Shown here one piece after another: positions 33,612 to 41,717 of a DNA stretch of 64,000 nucleotides. Each line of letters starts with the position of its first letter. Position 1 is the first letter of the stretch. The DNA lies in assembly GCA_964533055.1 (NCBI GenBank), contig CAZHKZ010000003.1, forward strand, positions 1 to 64,000, read 5' to 3'. Position numbers and translations under genes: made by a program. The DNA is from JACROF01 sp964533055. GTDB lineage: Bacteria; Patescibacteriota; Microgenomatia; Levybacterales; UBA12049. Below the pieces are notes generated by a model. That model worked only from the letters and a program-made list of their open reading frames with translations. It was not told the origin of the DNA and ran no database searches.

Positions 33612-33671
33612 ACCTTTCTGACTTTTGTCTGATTGGTAGCACGTTAACTGTTTGTTAAAGAAAGATACATT

Positions 33672-33980
33672 ATGCCAAAAGGAAGAATTCGTGTTCGCTT
33701 AAAAAGTTATGATGCGAGAGTCATTGACTCTACGTGTCAGCAGATTTTAGATACGGCTATTAGAACCGGAGCTAAGATAGTGGGCCCAGTTCCTCTCCCT
33801 ACAGCTAGAAGTCTCTACGCAGTCAATAAATCTCCTTTCGTTGACAAGAATGCTCGAGATCACTTTGAAATTAAGGTGCACAAGCGTCTTATTGATATCA
33901 TTTCTCCGACAGACAAAACAATTGATAGCCTTACTCATCTGGAATTGCCAGCTGGTGTAGATGTCGAAATTAAGATGTAG
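33672..33980 (+). CDS. rpsJ: ribosomal protein S10 (uS10)
   Basis: 102 residues, normal length. It carries RVRLKSYDARVID at the start and the loop VGPVPLPT reaching into the small-subunit head. It can also serve as NusE in antitermination. The 60-base gap after tuf shows no convincing promoter, so the two are probably co-transcribed. Unlike in most bacteria, S10 is separated from rplC by a structured 137-base leader. Confidence 0.95.
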   Translation: MPKGRIRVRLKSYDARVIDSTCQQILDTAIRTGAKIVGPVPLPTARSLYAVNKSPFVDKNARDHFEIKVHKRLIDIISPTDKTIDSLTHLELPAGVDVEIKM

Positions 33981-33992
33981 GACACCGCGTTC

Positions 33993-34108
33993 TACAATAC
34001 AATAATGCCCGAAATGGAAAAAATAAATATTAGTATGAGGTAAAGAAAGCCTAAAAGGCTCACATCGTGAGAGTGAATTGAAAGATAGCCTACAGGCTAT
34101 CTTTTTTT
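33993..34108 (+). promoter_or_regulatory. structured leader of rplC with promoter and attenuator-like terminator
   Basis: Between rpsJ and rplC. Two overlapping TACAAT boxes (33993-34003) could start a transcript. Then come AGCCT-AAA-AGGCT (34048-34060), CTCAC-ATC-GTGAG (34059-34071) sharing two bases with the first stem, and AAAGATAGCC-TACA-GGCTATCTTT (34081-34104) followed by further T residues, a textbook terminator just 10 bases before the rplC ATG. The repeated AGCC and GGCT segments allow alternative pairings, the layout of an attenuator. Confidence 0.7.
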
Positions 34109-34117
34109 GATTTTAGT

Positions 34118-34990
34118 ATGAACACATTTATAGGAATAAAAGTTAAGCAGACACAAGGATTTTTAGAGAACGGGAACAGAACGCCTATTACAGTCGTTAA
34201 TGCCCCAGATGTTTTCGTGGTGGGGACAAAATCAGTTGAAAAAGAAGGCTATAATGCTGTGCGCATCGGCTTTGGAACTGCAAAAAAGCCAACAAAAGCG
34301 ATCATGGGCATTGCAAAGCTTGCAAATATGGCTGTAGCTCCACGAAAGATCGTTGAGGAGAGGCTCTCAGATGCTCCTACACAAGAGTTAGGCGCAACTA
34401 TTAAGGTAGATGAGGTTCTTAGCATCGGCGACATCGTAGATGTCACTGGTGTTTCTAAGGGTAAGGGATTTGCTGGTGGCGTTAAGCGATATGGATTTAG
34501 GGGTGGACCTAAGACACACGGTCAGTCAGATAGGCATCGTGCACCAGGATCTATTGGTTCAGGAACAACCCCAGGACGCGTCTACAAGGGTAAGAGAATG
34601 GCAGGAAACATGGGCAAAGAGCAAGTCACTGTTAAAAACCTTACTGTTATCGACCTGAATGCAGATGAAAAGACCATCATGATTGGTGGACTTGTTCCTG
34701 GAATTATGGGAGGAACAATCTCAATTACAAAGGTTGGAGAAGTAAAGGAAAAGAATTTCTCACCACTTTTTAAGATCGTAGCTGATGCTCCAGTCGAAGA
34801 GACAGTATCTGAGCCAGTTATTGAAGACGCAGCAGTCGCAGAATCTCAGCCAGAGGCTGATCGTCCTTTGGACGAAGTTGAGGAAGCTGTTGTAGCTCCT
34901 GAAGCAGAGTCAGTAGTTGAAGCTCCAGTTGAAGCTGAGTCTGAGGAAGTTAAAGAAGAAGTAAAGCTTGAAGAGGAGGAAGCTAAATAA
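34118..34990 (+). CDS. rplC: ribosomal protein L3 (uL3) with acidic C-terminal tail
   Basis: 290 residues. Residues 1-210 are standard L3, with KGKGFAGGVKRYGFRGGPKTHGQSDRHRAPGSIG reaching toward the peptidyl-transferase centre and GRVYKGKRMAGNMG. The last 75 or so residues are an added tail rich in Glu, Ala and Val, with little else. Normal L3 ends near 210. The tail should be disordered and negatively charged, unusual for a ribosomal protein. The gene lies directly behind a terminator-like hairpin and one base before rplD. Confidence 0.95.
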   Translation: MNTFIGIKVKQTQGFLENGNRTPITVVNAPDVFVVGTKSVEKEGYNAVRIGFGTAKKPTKAIMGIAKLANMAVAPRKIVEERLSDAPTQELGATIKVDEVLSIGDIVDVTGVSKGKGFAGGVKRYGFRGGPKTHGQSDRHRAPGSIGSGTTPGRVYKGKRMAGNMGKEQVTVKNLTVIDLNADEKTIMIGGLVPGIMGGTISITKVGEVKEKNFSPLFKIVADAPVEETVSEPVIEDAAVAESQPEADRPLDEVEEAVVAPEAESVVEAPVEAESEEVKEEVKLEEEEAK

Positions 34991-34991
34991 T

Positions 34992-35762
34992 ATGGCAACA
35001 ACAAAAACAACATCAGCTAAGGAGAAGAAAGTCCCAGCTAAAAAGACAGCGCCAGTTGTCCAAGAAGCTGTGGTTAAAAATGCTCCAGAAAAGACTGAGA
35101 CTGCATCTGATTCTAAGGTGAAATTGACTGCAAATAGTTTTGATATCACTGGTAAAGCGCTTTCTGCGGTCAAGCTTCCAGAGGAAATCTTTGGCGCAGC
35201 TATTAATAAGCCACTTATCGCTCAGGCAATCAGAATATACCTTGCTAATCAGCGACAAGGAACTGTGCGAACTAAGTCTCGAGGGGAAGTTCATGGATCA
35301 TCAAGAAAGATTTATAGACAAAAGGGCACAGGTAGAGCTCGTCATGGCGGCATTCGTGCTCCAATATTCGTTGGAGGAGGAGTAGCGCACGGACCAAAGC
35401 CAGTAGATCACTCTCGCACAATGCCTACAAAAATGCGAAGAGCAGCTTTGTTCTCAGTTCTCTCTGAAAAGCAGCAGCTTGGAAGTATCACTGTTATTGA
35501 AGGGTTAGAGAAGATTGAAGCAAAAACTAAAGCATTCGTTCAGATGCTGGCAAAGACATCCCTTGCTGATAAGAAGCAGAAGATCTTGGTTGTGCTTCCA
35601 GGAACTCTTGAAAATGCGCAGAAAGCATCAAGAAATATTAAGGGAGTGACCTATGTTCACGCAAAGCAGCTTAATTCATATGATGCGCTCAATGCAAAGA
35701 CAATTATCTTGGGGAAAGATGCAATTGGCGTCATGGAGGAAGCTTTTGTAGCTAAAAAATAA
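34992..35762 (+). CDS. rplD: ribosomal protein L4 (uL4)
   Basis: 256 residues, start at MATTKTTSAKEKK after a TAATATG junction with rplC. The first 45 residues are a Lys/Ala/Thr-rich extension. The L4 core follows, with NQRQGTVRTKSRGEVHGSSRK and KGTGRARHGGIRAPIFVGGG, the long loop lining the exit tunnel. In other bacteria L4 represses its own operon by binding the leader RNA, relevant given the hairpins upstream of rplC. AGGAGG lies in the end of rplC. Confidence 0.95.
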   Translation: MATTKTTSAKEKKVPAKKTAPVVQEAVVKNAPEKTETASDSKVKLTANSFDITGKALSAVKLPEEIFGAAINKPLIAQAIRIYLANQRQGTVRTKSRGEVHGSSRKIYRQKGTGRARHGGIRAPIFVGGGVAHGPKPVDHSRTMPTKMRRAALFSVLSEKQQLGSITVIEGLEKIEAKTKAFVQMLAKTSLADKKQKILVVLPGTLENAQKASRNIKGVTYVHAKQLNSYDALNAKTIILGKDAIGVMEEAFVAKK

Positions 35763-35763
35763 T

Positions 35764-36051
35764 ATGAAGAACGTATTAATCGGACCAATTATTACTGAGA
35801 GATCCATGGCATCTGTGAAGGAAGGTAAGTTTTCTTTTAACGTTGCACTTCATGCTAACAAAGATGCTATCCGAAAAGCGATAAACGTTCAGTTTGGTGT
35901 TGATGTTGTCGGAATTGAGACAATAACGCAAAAAGGAAGATCAAAGCGCGTCGGTGCTCGCAGAGCTATTAAGACATTGGCTTCTTTGAAAAAGGCTATT
36001 GTGACATTAAAGACAGGACAAAAGATTGACATTTTTGATCTTGGAGTTTAA
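35764..36051 (+). CDS. rplW: ribosomal protein L23 (uL23)
   Basis: 95 residues, normal length. PIITERSM and the NKDAIRKAINVQFGVDV segment identify it. It sits at the tunnel exit and contacts trigger factor and SRP. The junction with rplD is TAATATG (one-base spacer) with no clear Shine-Dalgarno site, so translation is probably coupled. Confidence 0.95.
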   Translation: MKNVLIGPIITERSMASVKEGKFSFNVALHANKDAIRKAINVQFGVDVVGIETITQKGRSKRVGARRAIKTLASLKKAIVTLKTGQKIDIFDLGV

Positions 36052-36071
36052 GATTGCGAAGCTAAACTTTT

Positions 36072-36812
36072 ATGAATAAATTAAAAATTATCAGAAAGAA
36101 AAAGGGAGGAAGAGATGCTTCGGGACAAGTGTCTGTTCGCCATCAGGGTGGAGAGCATAAAAGATATGTGAGAACTGTTGATTTTAAGCGCAATAAAATC
36201 GGCATCGTCGGCAAGGTGGCGATGATTGAGTATGATCCAAATAGAACATGTGATCTAGCTCTTATTCACTACAGTGACGGCGAGAAGCGTTATATTCTCG
36301 CTCCACACGGGCTTAAGGTAAATGATACGATTAGTGCAGGTCCAGATGTTGAGATTCAAGTTGGTAATGCTCTACCTCTATCAAAACTTCCTTTAGGAAC
36401 TCTCGTTCATAACGTTGAGTTAACTCCAGGAAAAGGTGGTCAAATGGCTCGTGGTGCAGGTGCTGGAGCGATGATGACTGCAAGAGAAGATGGCTTTATT
36501 CACTTAAAATTGCCATCTGGTGAGATTCGAAAAGTTAGCGAAGTTGGATACGCAACAGTTGGACAAGTTGGTAACATTGAGTGGAAAAATGAGATCACAG
36601 GAACTGCTGGTAGAAATCGTCGAAGAGGTATTAGACCAACAGTAAGAGGTGTAGCTCAGAATCCACGCTCACATCCACACGGTGGAGGAGAAGGTAGATC
36701 AGGTATTGGTATGCCAGGGCCTAAGACATTTGCTGGACGAAGCGCAGTAGGTAAGACTAGAAGACCAACAAAGTATTCAAACAAGTATATTTTACAAAGG
36801 AGAAAGAAATAA
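36072..36812 (+). CDS. rplB: ribosomal protein L2 (uL2), short N-terminus
   Basis: 246 residues against about 275 in most bacteria. It starts almost directly at KKGGRDASGQVSVRHQGGEHKR; the usual 30-residue N-terminal segment (KxxxPTSPGRR region) is missing, and no in-frame extension is available after rplW. The catalytic-centre region is intact: RGVAQNPRSHPHGGGEGR, including the His essential for subunit association and peptidyl transfer in other bacteria. Confidence 0.95.
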   Translation: MNKLKIIRKKKGGRDASGQVSVRHQGGEHKRYVRTVDFKRNKIGIVGKVAMIEYDPNRTCDLALIHYSDGEKRYILAPHGLKVNDTISAGPDVEIQVGNALPLSKLPLGTLVHNVELTPGKGGQMARGAGAGAMMTAREDGFIHLKLPSGEIRKVSEVGYATVGQVGNIEWKNEITGTAGRNRRRGIRPTVRGVAQNPRSHPHGGGEGRSGIGMPGPKTFAGRSAVGKTRRPTKYSNKYILQRRKK

Positions 36813-36813
36813 T

Positions 36814-37098
36814 ATGGCACGATCACTTAAAAAAGGACCATACATAGACGAAAGATTACTTAAGAAAGTAATGATCCAGAAGAACGAAGGTCAGCATGTT
36901 GCAATTAAGACATGGGCTCGAGCATGCCAAATTCCACCTGAATTTGTTGGTCACACGCTGGCAATTCACAATGGAAGAATTTTTGTTAATGTACTTATCA
37001 ACGAAGGCATGGTGGGTCATAGACTTGGAGAGTTCTCGCCAACTAGAACATTTAGATCACACGGACGTATTGTATCTCGTGAGATATCAAAGACATAA
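36814..37098 (+). CDS. rpsS: ribosomal protein S19 (uS19)
   Basis: 94 residues. MARSLKKGPYIDERLLKKV, TWARACQIPPEFVGHTLAIHNG and LGEFSPTRTFRSHGR are family hallmarks. It contacts L5 across the subunit bridge. TAATATG junction with rplB and AAAGGAG in the rplB end. Confidence 0.96.
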   Translation: MARSLKKGPYIDERLLKKVMIQKNEGQHVAIKTWARACQIPPEFVGHTLAIHNGRIFVNVLINEGMVGHRLGEFSPTRTFRSHGRIVSREISKT

Positions 37099-37103
37099 AA
37101 ATT

Positions 37104-37442
37104 ATGCAAGTTATAGCAACAGCAACACAAATTAGAATTAGTCCAAGAAAAGCTCGCCTAGTAGCCGATGCGGTTCGCGATTTGCCACTTGTTCAGGCAT
37201 TGGCAGCGCTTGATGTTATTGAGAAGCGCGGATCAGGTGTTATTAAGAAGACAATTATGAGTGCAGTTGCAAATGCGACAAATAATGCAAAGATGCAAAA
37301 AGATAATCTCAAGATCTTTAGACTCGAGATATCTGAGGGCCCAGCGTTAAAGAGATATCACGCTTCAACAAGAGGAAGAATTCATCCATACAAGAGAAGA
37401 AGTAGTCATATCAGAGTTGTTCTAGAGGAGGTTACAAAATAA
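37104..37442 (+). CDS. rplV: ribosomal protein L22 (uL22)
   Basis: 112 residues. RISPRKARLVADAVR at the N-terminus and the tunnel hairpin GPALKRYHASTRGRIHPYKRRSSHI are clear. It lies five bases after rpsS and ends in a TAATATG junction with rpsC. Confidence 0.96.
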   Translation: MQVIATATQIRISPRKARLVADAVRDLPLVQALAALDVIEKRGSGVIKKTIMSAVANATNNAKMQKDNLKIFRLEISEGPALKRYHASTRGRIHPYKRRSSHIRVVLEEVTK

Positions 37443-37443
37443 T

Positions 37444-38094
37444 ATGGGTCAAAAAGTTAATCCACATCTTATTAGACTAAAGACAGTTCATGACTGGGAT
37501 AGTCGATGGTTCAATGAAAAGAACTACAAAGAAACTGTTCTTGAGGATTATGCGCTTCGAACTATGCTCATGGATAAGCTAAAGATGGCAGGAGTAAGTC
37601 GTGTTGAGATTGAGCGATCTATTAACAATGTTCGTATTATCACCTACGTGTCTCGACCAGGTATAGTTATCGGTCGTGGTGGTGCAGGCATTGAAGATCT
37701 TAAGAAGCTTATTACACGCTTCTTTATTAAACAGGGCAAAGCTGCTAAAATGATGCCCCGCTTTGATTTGAGAGTAGAGCAGGTAAAAGATCCTAATCTT
37801 GACGCTCAATTAGTCGCACGAAGTGTGGCTGAGCAACTCATTAGAAGATTGGCTTTTAAGAAGGTCTTGGTTCAGACTTCGGAAAAAGTAATGAATGCTG
37901 GAGGACTTGGGATGAAGATCGTTCTTACAGGAAGAATCAATGGAGCAGAAATTGGACGAAGAGAAAAGATCCAGGTTGGCACAGTGCCACTTTCAACAAT
38001 TCGAGCAAATATTGATTATGCAAATTTCCCTGCATTAACAAAAAAGGGTTATATCGGTGTAAAAGTCTGGATTAATAGACCCGAGGAGCAATAA
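37444..38094 (+). CDS. rpsC: ribosomal protein S3 (uS3)
   Basis: 216 residues: N-terminal MGQKVNPHLIRL, KH domain with PGIVIGRGGAGIEDL, and C-terminal domain ending at VKVWINRPE. S3 lines the mRNA entry channel. GAGGAGG in the rplV end supplies a Shine-Dalgarno site 14 bases ahead. No C-terminal extension is present. Confidence 0.96.
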   Translation: MGQKVNPHLIRLKTVHDWDSRWFNEKNYKETVLEDYALRTMLMDKLKMAGVSRVEIERSINNVRIITYVSRPGIVIGRGGAGIEDLKKLITRFFIKQGKAAKMMPRFDLRVEQVKDPNLDAQLVARSVAEQLIRRLAFKKVLVQTSEKVMNAGGLGMKIVLTGRINGAEIGRREKIQVGTVPLSTIRANIDYANFPALTKKGYIGVKVWINRPEEQ

Positions 38095-38096
38095 CT

Positions 38097-38510
38097 ATGT
38101 TAGTACCAAGAAGAGTAAAATATCGAAAACAAATGAGGGGAACAATGAAGGGTGATTCATATCGTGGAACGACCCTTGCGTTTGGAGAGTTTGGCATTGT
38201 TACTCAGGATCAGGGATGGATCTCAAGTAGACAGATTGAGTCGGCAAGACGCGCTATCACGCACTATACTCAGCGAGGTGGACGTATTTGGATCAGAATC
38301 TATCCTGATAAACCAGTCAGTAAGAAGCCACCAGAGGTACGTATGGGTGGAGGAAAGGGAGACATTGAAGAGTATGTGGCTCCAGTACTTCCAGGGCGCA
38401 TTCTCTTCGAGATGGGTGGAGTTACAGAAGAAGTTGCAACTGAAGCACTTCGTCTCGCGTCTCACAAGTTACCAGTGAAAACACGATTGATATCTAGGAA
38501 AGGAAATTAA
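38097..38510 (+). CDS. rplP: ribosomal protein L16 (uL16)
   Basis: 137 residues, normal length. MLVPRRVKYRKQMRG, GEFGIVTQDQGWISSRQIESARRAI and RIYPDKPVSKKPPEVRMGGGKG identify it. It helps place tRNA in the A and P sites. Confidence 0.96.
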   Translation: MLVPRRVKYRKQMRGTMKGDSYRGTTLAFGEFGIVTQDQGWISSRQIESARRAITHYTQRGGRIWIRIYPDKPVSKKPPEVRMGGGKGDIEEYVAPVLPGRILFEMGGVTEEVATEALRLASHKLPVKTRLISRKGN

Positions 38511-38512
38511 TT

Positions 38513-38728
38513 ATGAAAATGAAGATGAAAGAGGAAATTAAGAACAAAGATATGTCAGAGCTTGTTAAGTCTTTGAAGGATGCTAGAAAGAAATTAGTTG
38601 ATTCTCGGCTTGAGCAGTCACAGTTCAAATTGAAGAATACTAATTCGCTTACAACTATTCGAAAAGAGATTGCAGTTATTTTGACTGTAATGAAACAAAA
38701 GGAGGATACAAATGGCAAAAACGCTTAA
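38513..38728 (+). CDS. rpmC: ribosomal protein L29 (uL29)
   Basis: 71 residues, mainly two helices: MSELVKSLKDARKKLVDSRLE and LTTIRKEIAVILTVMKQKE. Its end overlaps rpsQ by 17 bases, so the two are translationally coupled. AGGAAA lies upstream in the rplP end. Confidence 0.92.
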   Translation: MKMKMKEEIKNKDMSELVKSLKDARKKLVDSRLEQSQFKLKNTNSLTTIRKEIAVILTVMKQKEDTNGKNA

Positions 38729-38963
38729 TGGAACAATTACAGCTGTTGGTAACAAGACAGCGACGGTTGAGGTAGTAAGACAATTCCCTCACCCACTTTA
38801 CAGAAAGCTGCTTAAAAGAAGTAGTAAGTTTAAGGTATCTACAGATGCCCTGATGCATGTTGGAGATGTTGTTGAAATTACTGAGACAAAGCCAGTATCA
38901 AAAGATAAATACTTTAGAGTTTCAAAAGTGATCACTGAAGTTAAGGGGGTAACAAAAGGATGA
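38712..38963 (+). CDS. rpsQ: ribosomal protein S17 (uS17)
   Basis: 83 residues, normal length: LNGTITAVGNKTATVEVVRQ, then HPLYRKLLKRSSKFKV, VGDVVEITETKPVSKDKYFRV. AAAGGAGG within rpmC gives a good Shine-Dalgarno site. It overlaps rplN by four bases (ATGA). Confidence 0.95.
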   Translation: MAKTLNGTITAVGNKTATVEVVRQFPHPLYRKLLKRSSKFKVSTDALMHVGDVVEITETKPVSKDKYFRVSKVITEVKGVTKG

Positions 38964-39334
38964 TTCAGCATAGATCCATGCTCTCAGTTGCCGATAATTC
39001 AGGTGCAAAGATCTTGCAGGTGATTCATATCTTTGGTGGATCACAACGACGCAAGGGCAGTCTCGGAGATATTGTTAATGCAGTTGTAAAGCAGGCAGCT
39101 CCACATGGCGGAGTGAAAGAAGGGGAAATCGTTAAGGTTGTTATCGTGAGAACTCGAAAAGAATATGGTCGAAAAGATGGGTCATTCGTACGATTTTCAG
39201 ATAATGCAGGCGTACTCATCGACAATCAAAAAGACAAGAACCCACGAGGAACACGTATTTTTGGACCAATTGCACGTGAAGTTCGAGATAGTGGATTTGC
39301 AAAGATCGCTAGTATGGCAGTAGAGGTCGTATAA
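38960..39334 (+). CDS. rplN: ribosomal protein L14 (uL14)
   Basis: 124 residues. MIQHRSMLSVADNSGAKILQ, GDIVNAVVKQAAP, VIVRTRKEYGRKDGSFVRFSDN and GTRIFGPIAREVR are clear. It lies at the subunit interface. ATGA coupling with rpsQ. Confidence 0.96.
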   Translation: MIQHRSMLSVADNSGAKILQVIHIFGGSQRRKGSLGDIVNAVVKQAAPHGGVKEGEIVKVVIVRTRKEYGRKDGSFVRFSDNAGVLIDNQKDKNPRGTRIFGPIAREVRDSGFAKIASMAVEVV

Positions 39335-39343
39335 GGAGAAATT

Positions 39344-39649
39344 ATGAAAATTAAAAAAGGTGACACAGTCATCATAGTCGCAGGAAAAGATAAAGGAAAA
39401 ACAGGAAAAGTTGAGAGAGTCTTTAGCAAGACCAATAAGGTCATGATTGAGGGCATCAATCAATACAAGAGGCATATTAAGGCACGTGCTCAAGGTCAGC
39501 AGTCAGAGATTAAGACTATTACAAAGCCGTTGCCAGTATCAAATGTGGCATTCCTTGATGCAAAAACAAAAAAGCAGACACGAATTGGATACTCAATAAC
39601 TAAGGGTGAAAAGACAAGAATCAGTAAGAGTACGGGAGGAGAAATCTAA
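39344..39649 (+). CDS. rplX: ribosomal protein L24 (uL24)
   Basis: 101 residues with the KOW motif KKGDTVIIVAGKDKGKTGKV and VEGINxxKRH-like sequence. It starts assembly of the large subunit. AAGGAGAA lies close before the ATG. Confidence 0.95.
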   Translation: MKIKKGDTVIIVAGKDKGKTGKVERVFSKTNKVMIEGINQYKRHIKARAQGQQSEIKTITKPLPVSNVAFLDAKTKKQTRIGYSITKGEKTRISKSTGGEI

Positions 39650-39650
39650 T

Positions 39651-40202
39651 ATGGATTCATTACAATCACGATACAATCAAACAATTAAAGGTGAGCTTAA
39701 GACCTCTCTTGAAGTTAAGAACATTATGGCTATTCCAAAGCTCACAAAGATTGTTGTTAACATGGGAGTTAAGGACGCCGTTGCTGACAAGAAGAATGTT
39801 GAGAAAGCAGGCTTGATCATGGGTCAGATCACGGGCCAGAAGCCTCGCGTTGCAAAGGCAAAGAAATCAATCGCAGCATTTAAATTGCGTGAAGGTGAGC
39901 CAATTGGTGTGGCAGTAACACTTCGTGGAGCAAGAATGTATAACTTCTTAGACAAGCTCGTTACGATTGTCTTTCCACGATTGAAGGATTTTAGAGGAAT
40001 CAGCAAGAGTAGTTTTGATGGGCGCGGTAATTACACGCTTGGATTTACTGAGTATGCTGTCTTTCCTGAGATTGATCCAGCAACTGTTGAGAAACTTCAG
40101 GGTCTTGAAGTGGTCATCGTTACATCTGCAACAAATAATAATGACGGACTAAAGCTTTTAGAAGCACTCGGAATGCCTTTTGAGAAAGGGGAAAACAAGT
40201 AA
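39651..40202 (+). CDS. rplE: ribosomal protein L5 (uL5)
   Basis: 183 residues from the ATG at 39651, chosen because of GGGAGGAG just ahead and the TAATATG junction; a longer frame into rplX has no family match. VVNMGVKDAVADKKN, GQKPRVAKAKKSIAAFKLREG, LRGARMYNFLDKLVTIVFPRLKDFRG and GRGNYTLGFTEYAVFPEI are hallmarks. It binds 5S rRNA and the P-site tRNA. Confidence 0.95.
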   Translation: MDSLQSRYNQTIKGELKTSLEVKNIMAIPKLTKIVVNMGVKDAVADKKNVEKAGLIMGQITGQKPRVAKAKKSIAAFKLREGEPIGVAVTLRGARMYNFLDKLVTIVFPRLKDFRGISKSSFDGRGNYTLGFTEYAVFPEIDPATVEKLQGLEVVIVTSATNNNDGLKLLEALGMPFEKGENK

Positions 40203-40207
40203 GAGCA

Positions 40208-40236
40208 TTGTCTTTTGAGGCAAGTAAGCTTATAAT
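40208..40236 (+). promoter_or_regulatory. internal promoter before rpsN
   Basis: TTGTCT (40208-40213), 17 bases, TATAAT (40231-40236), then eight bases to the rpsN ATG. It lies in the only gap over 40 bases between rplC and secY, so the distal half of the operon can be transcribed separately. Confidence 0.72.
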
Positions 40237-40244
40237 AATCAACT

Positions 40245-40430
40245 ATGGCAAAAACATCAGACATTGTTAAATTCCAGAGAAAGCAGAAATTTGAAGTTCG
40301 CATGGTTAATAGATGTGCTCTCTGCGGACGATCTCGAGGGTATATGCGAAAATTTGGTCTTTGCAGACTCTGTTTTAGGGAGAGAGCATCTAAGGGTGAA
40401 TTACCAGGAATATTAAAAGCAAGTTGGTAA
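40245..40430 (+). CDS. rpsN: ribosomal protein S14 (uS14), zinc-binding type
   Basis: 61 residues, the short form with two CxxC pairs (CALC and CRLC) that bind zinc, followed by RERASKGELPGILKASW. The N-terminal KTSDIVKFQRKQKFEVR is typical. It has its own promoter and a leader of at most one or two bases, without a Shine-Dalgarno site. Confidence 0.95.
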   Translation: MAKTSDIVKFQRKQKFEVRMVNRCALCGRSRGYMRKFGLCRLCFRERASKGELPGILKASW

Positions 40431-40437
40431 AAATATT

Positions 40438-40827
40438 ATGTATCACGTAGCAGATTTTATTATTAGAATTAAAAACGCATCAGCAGCACGCCGCAAGGAA
40501 GTTGTTATGCCTTATTCGAAAATTAGCAAGTCAATCGCAAAGCTTTTGGTAAAAGAAGGCTTTTTGGCCGATGTTAAAGAGGCTGAGCTTGAAGGTAAAA
40601 AGGTGATTCAGGTTGGTATTCGTTATGTTCGACGTAAGCCAGTCGTTAGTACTGTAACAATCATCTCAAAACCATCTCTTCGAGCATACTTTGATATTGC
40701 CGGACTTAAGGGGCAAAATAGAAAAGACTCAACGACGCTTATTATTTCAACGAGTAAGGGAATTATGACTGCAAAGCAGGCACTTAAAGAAAATATCGGC
40801 GGAGAGTTACTTTTCAAGATCGGATAA
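40438..40827 (+). CDS. rpsH: ribosomal protein S8 (uS8)
   Basis: 129 residues. VADFIIRIKNASAARRKEV, SKISKSIAKLLVKEGFL and the C-terminal ISTSKGIMTAKQALKENIGGEL (a variant of STSxGxMtxxxA) identify it. S8 represses spc genes in other bacteria; no S8-like hairpin was recognised here. Confidence 0.95.
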   Translation: MYHVADFIIRIKNASAARRKEVVMPYSKISKSIAKLLVKEGFLADVKEAELEGKKVIQVGIRYVRRKPVVSTVTIISKPSLRAYFDIAGLKGQNRKDSTTLIISTSKGIMTAKQALKENIGGELLFKIG

Positions 40828-40830
40828 TAT

Positions 40831-41382
40831 ATGTCAAAAATAGGAAAATTACCAATCGACGTTAGCCAGACAACAACAGTTACCATTGAGGGTGCATCTG
40901 TGCATGTTAAGGGTGGAAAAGGTGAGCTATCATATGTTTTACCAGATGGTATCCAGGTTGTGCAGTCTGAGGGACAGCTAATTGTAAGTCCAAAGATCGA
41001 GAATGATCAGAGTCTTAGTGCAATGTTCGGACTTGCTAGAGCAAATCTCGCAAACATGGTGCACGGAGTTGAGAAAGGTTTTGAGAGAAAGCTTGAAATT
41101 CAGGGTGTTGGATATAGAGGTGCGATGCAGGGCTCAGAGCTGGTTCTTAACTTAGGATTTGCGCACCCAGTTAAATTTAAGCCCGCGGAAGGTGTTACCA
41201 TTAGTGTTGCTGATAATATTATTTCCGTAAATGGCATCGACAAAATGCAGGTTGGTGAGGCTGCTGCAAAGATTCGAAGCGCTAAAAAGCCAGAGCCATA
41301 TAAAGGAAAAGGAATTCGCTATGTTGGTGAGCAGGTTAGACGAAAAGCTGGAAAAGCTGCAAAGGCAGTAGGAGCTAAATAA
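40831..41382 (+). CDS. rplF: ribosomal protein L6 (uL6)
   Basis: 183 residues: MSKIGKLPIDV, GVEKGFERKLEIQGVGYRG and PEPYKGKGIRYVGEQVRRKAGK, the usual L6 landmarks of the two tandem domains. Located near the GTPase-associated centre. Three bases after rpsH. Confidence 0.96.
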   Translation: MSKIGKLPIDVSQTTTVTIEGASVHVKGGKGELSYVLPDGIQVVQSEGQLIVSPKIENDQSLSAMFGLARANLANMVHGVEKGFERKLEIQGVGYRGAMQGSELVLNLGFAHPVKFKPAEGVTISVADNIISVNGIDKMQVGEAAAKIRSAKKPEPYKGKGIRYVGEQVRRKAGKAAKAVGAK

Positions 41383-41386
41383 CATT

Positions 41387-41716
41387 ATGAAATCAAGAGT
41401 TGAACAAAGACAGCAGAGAACTAGAAACAAACTTCGATATATTTCATCGAGGCCACGACTTTCTGTATTTAGATCTAATCAGCATATCTATGCCCAGATT
41501 ATTGATGATGCGGAGAAGGTAACGCTCGTATCAGCATATGAAAAAGATACTACTGGTACAAAGATCGAGAGAGCAAAGAAGCTTGGAATTGCACTCGCAG
41601 CTGCTGCACTAGAGAAGAAAATCAAGGAAGTTGCTTTTGACAAAGGAAGCTATGCATATCACGGAAGAGTAAAGGCATTTGCTGAGGGAGCACGTGAAGG
41701 AGGGCTTCAATTCTAA
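41387..41716 (+). CDS. rplR: ribosomal protein L18 (uL18)
   Basis: 109 residues with RPRLSVFRSNQHIYAQIIDD and YHGRVKAFAEGAREGGLQF. It binds 5S rRNA with L5. The start lies four bases after rplF. Confidence 0.95.
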   Translation: MKSRVEQRQQRTRNKLRYISSRPRLSVFRSNQHIYAQIIDDAEKVTLVSAYEKDTTGTKIERAKKLGIALAAAALEKKIKEVAFDKGSYAYHGRVKAFAEGAREGGLQF

Positions 41717-41717
41717 T

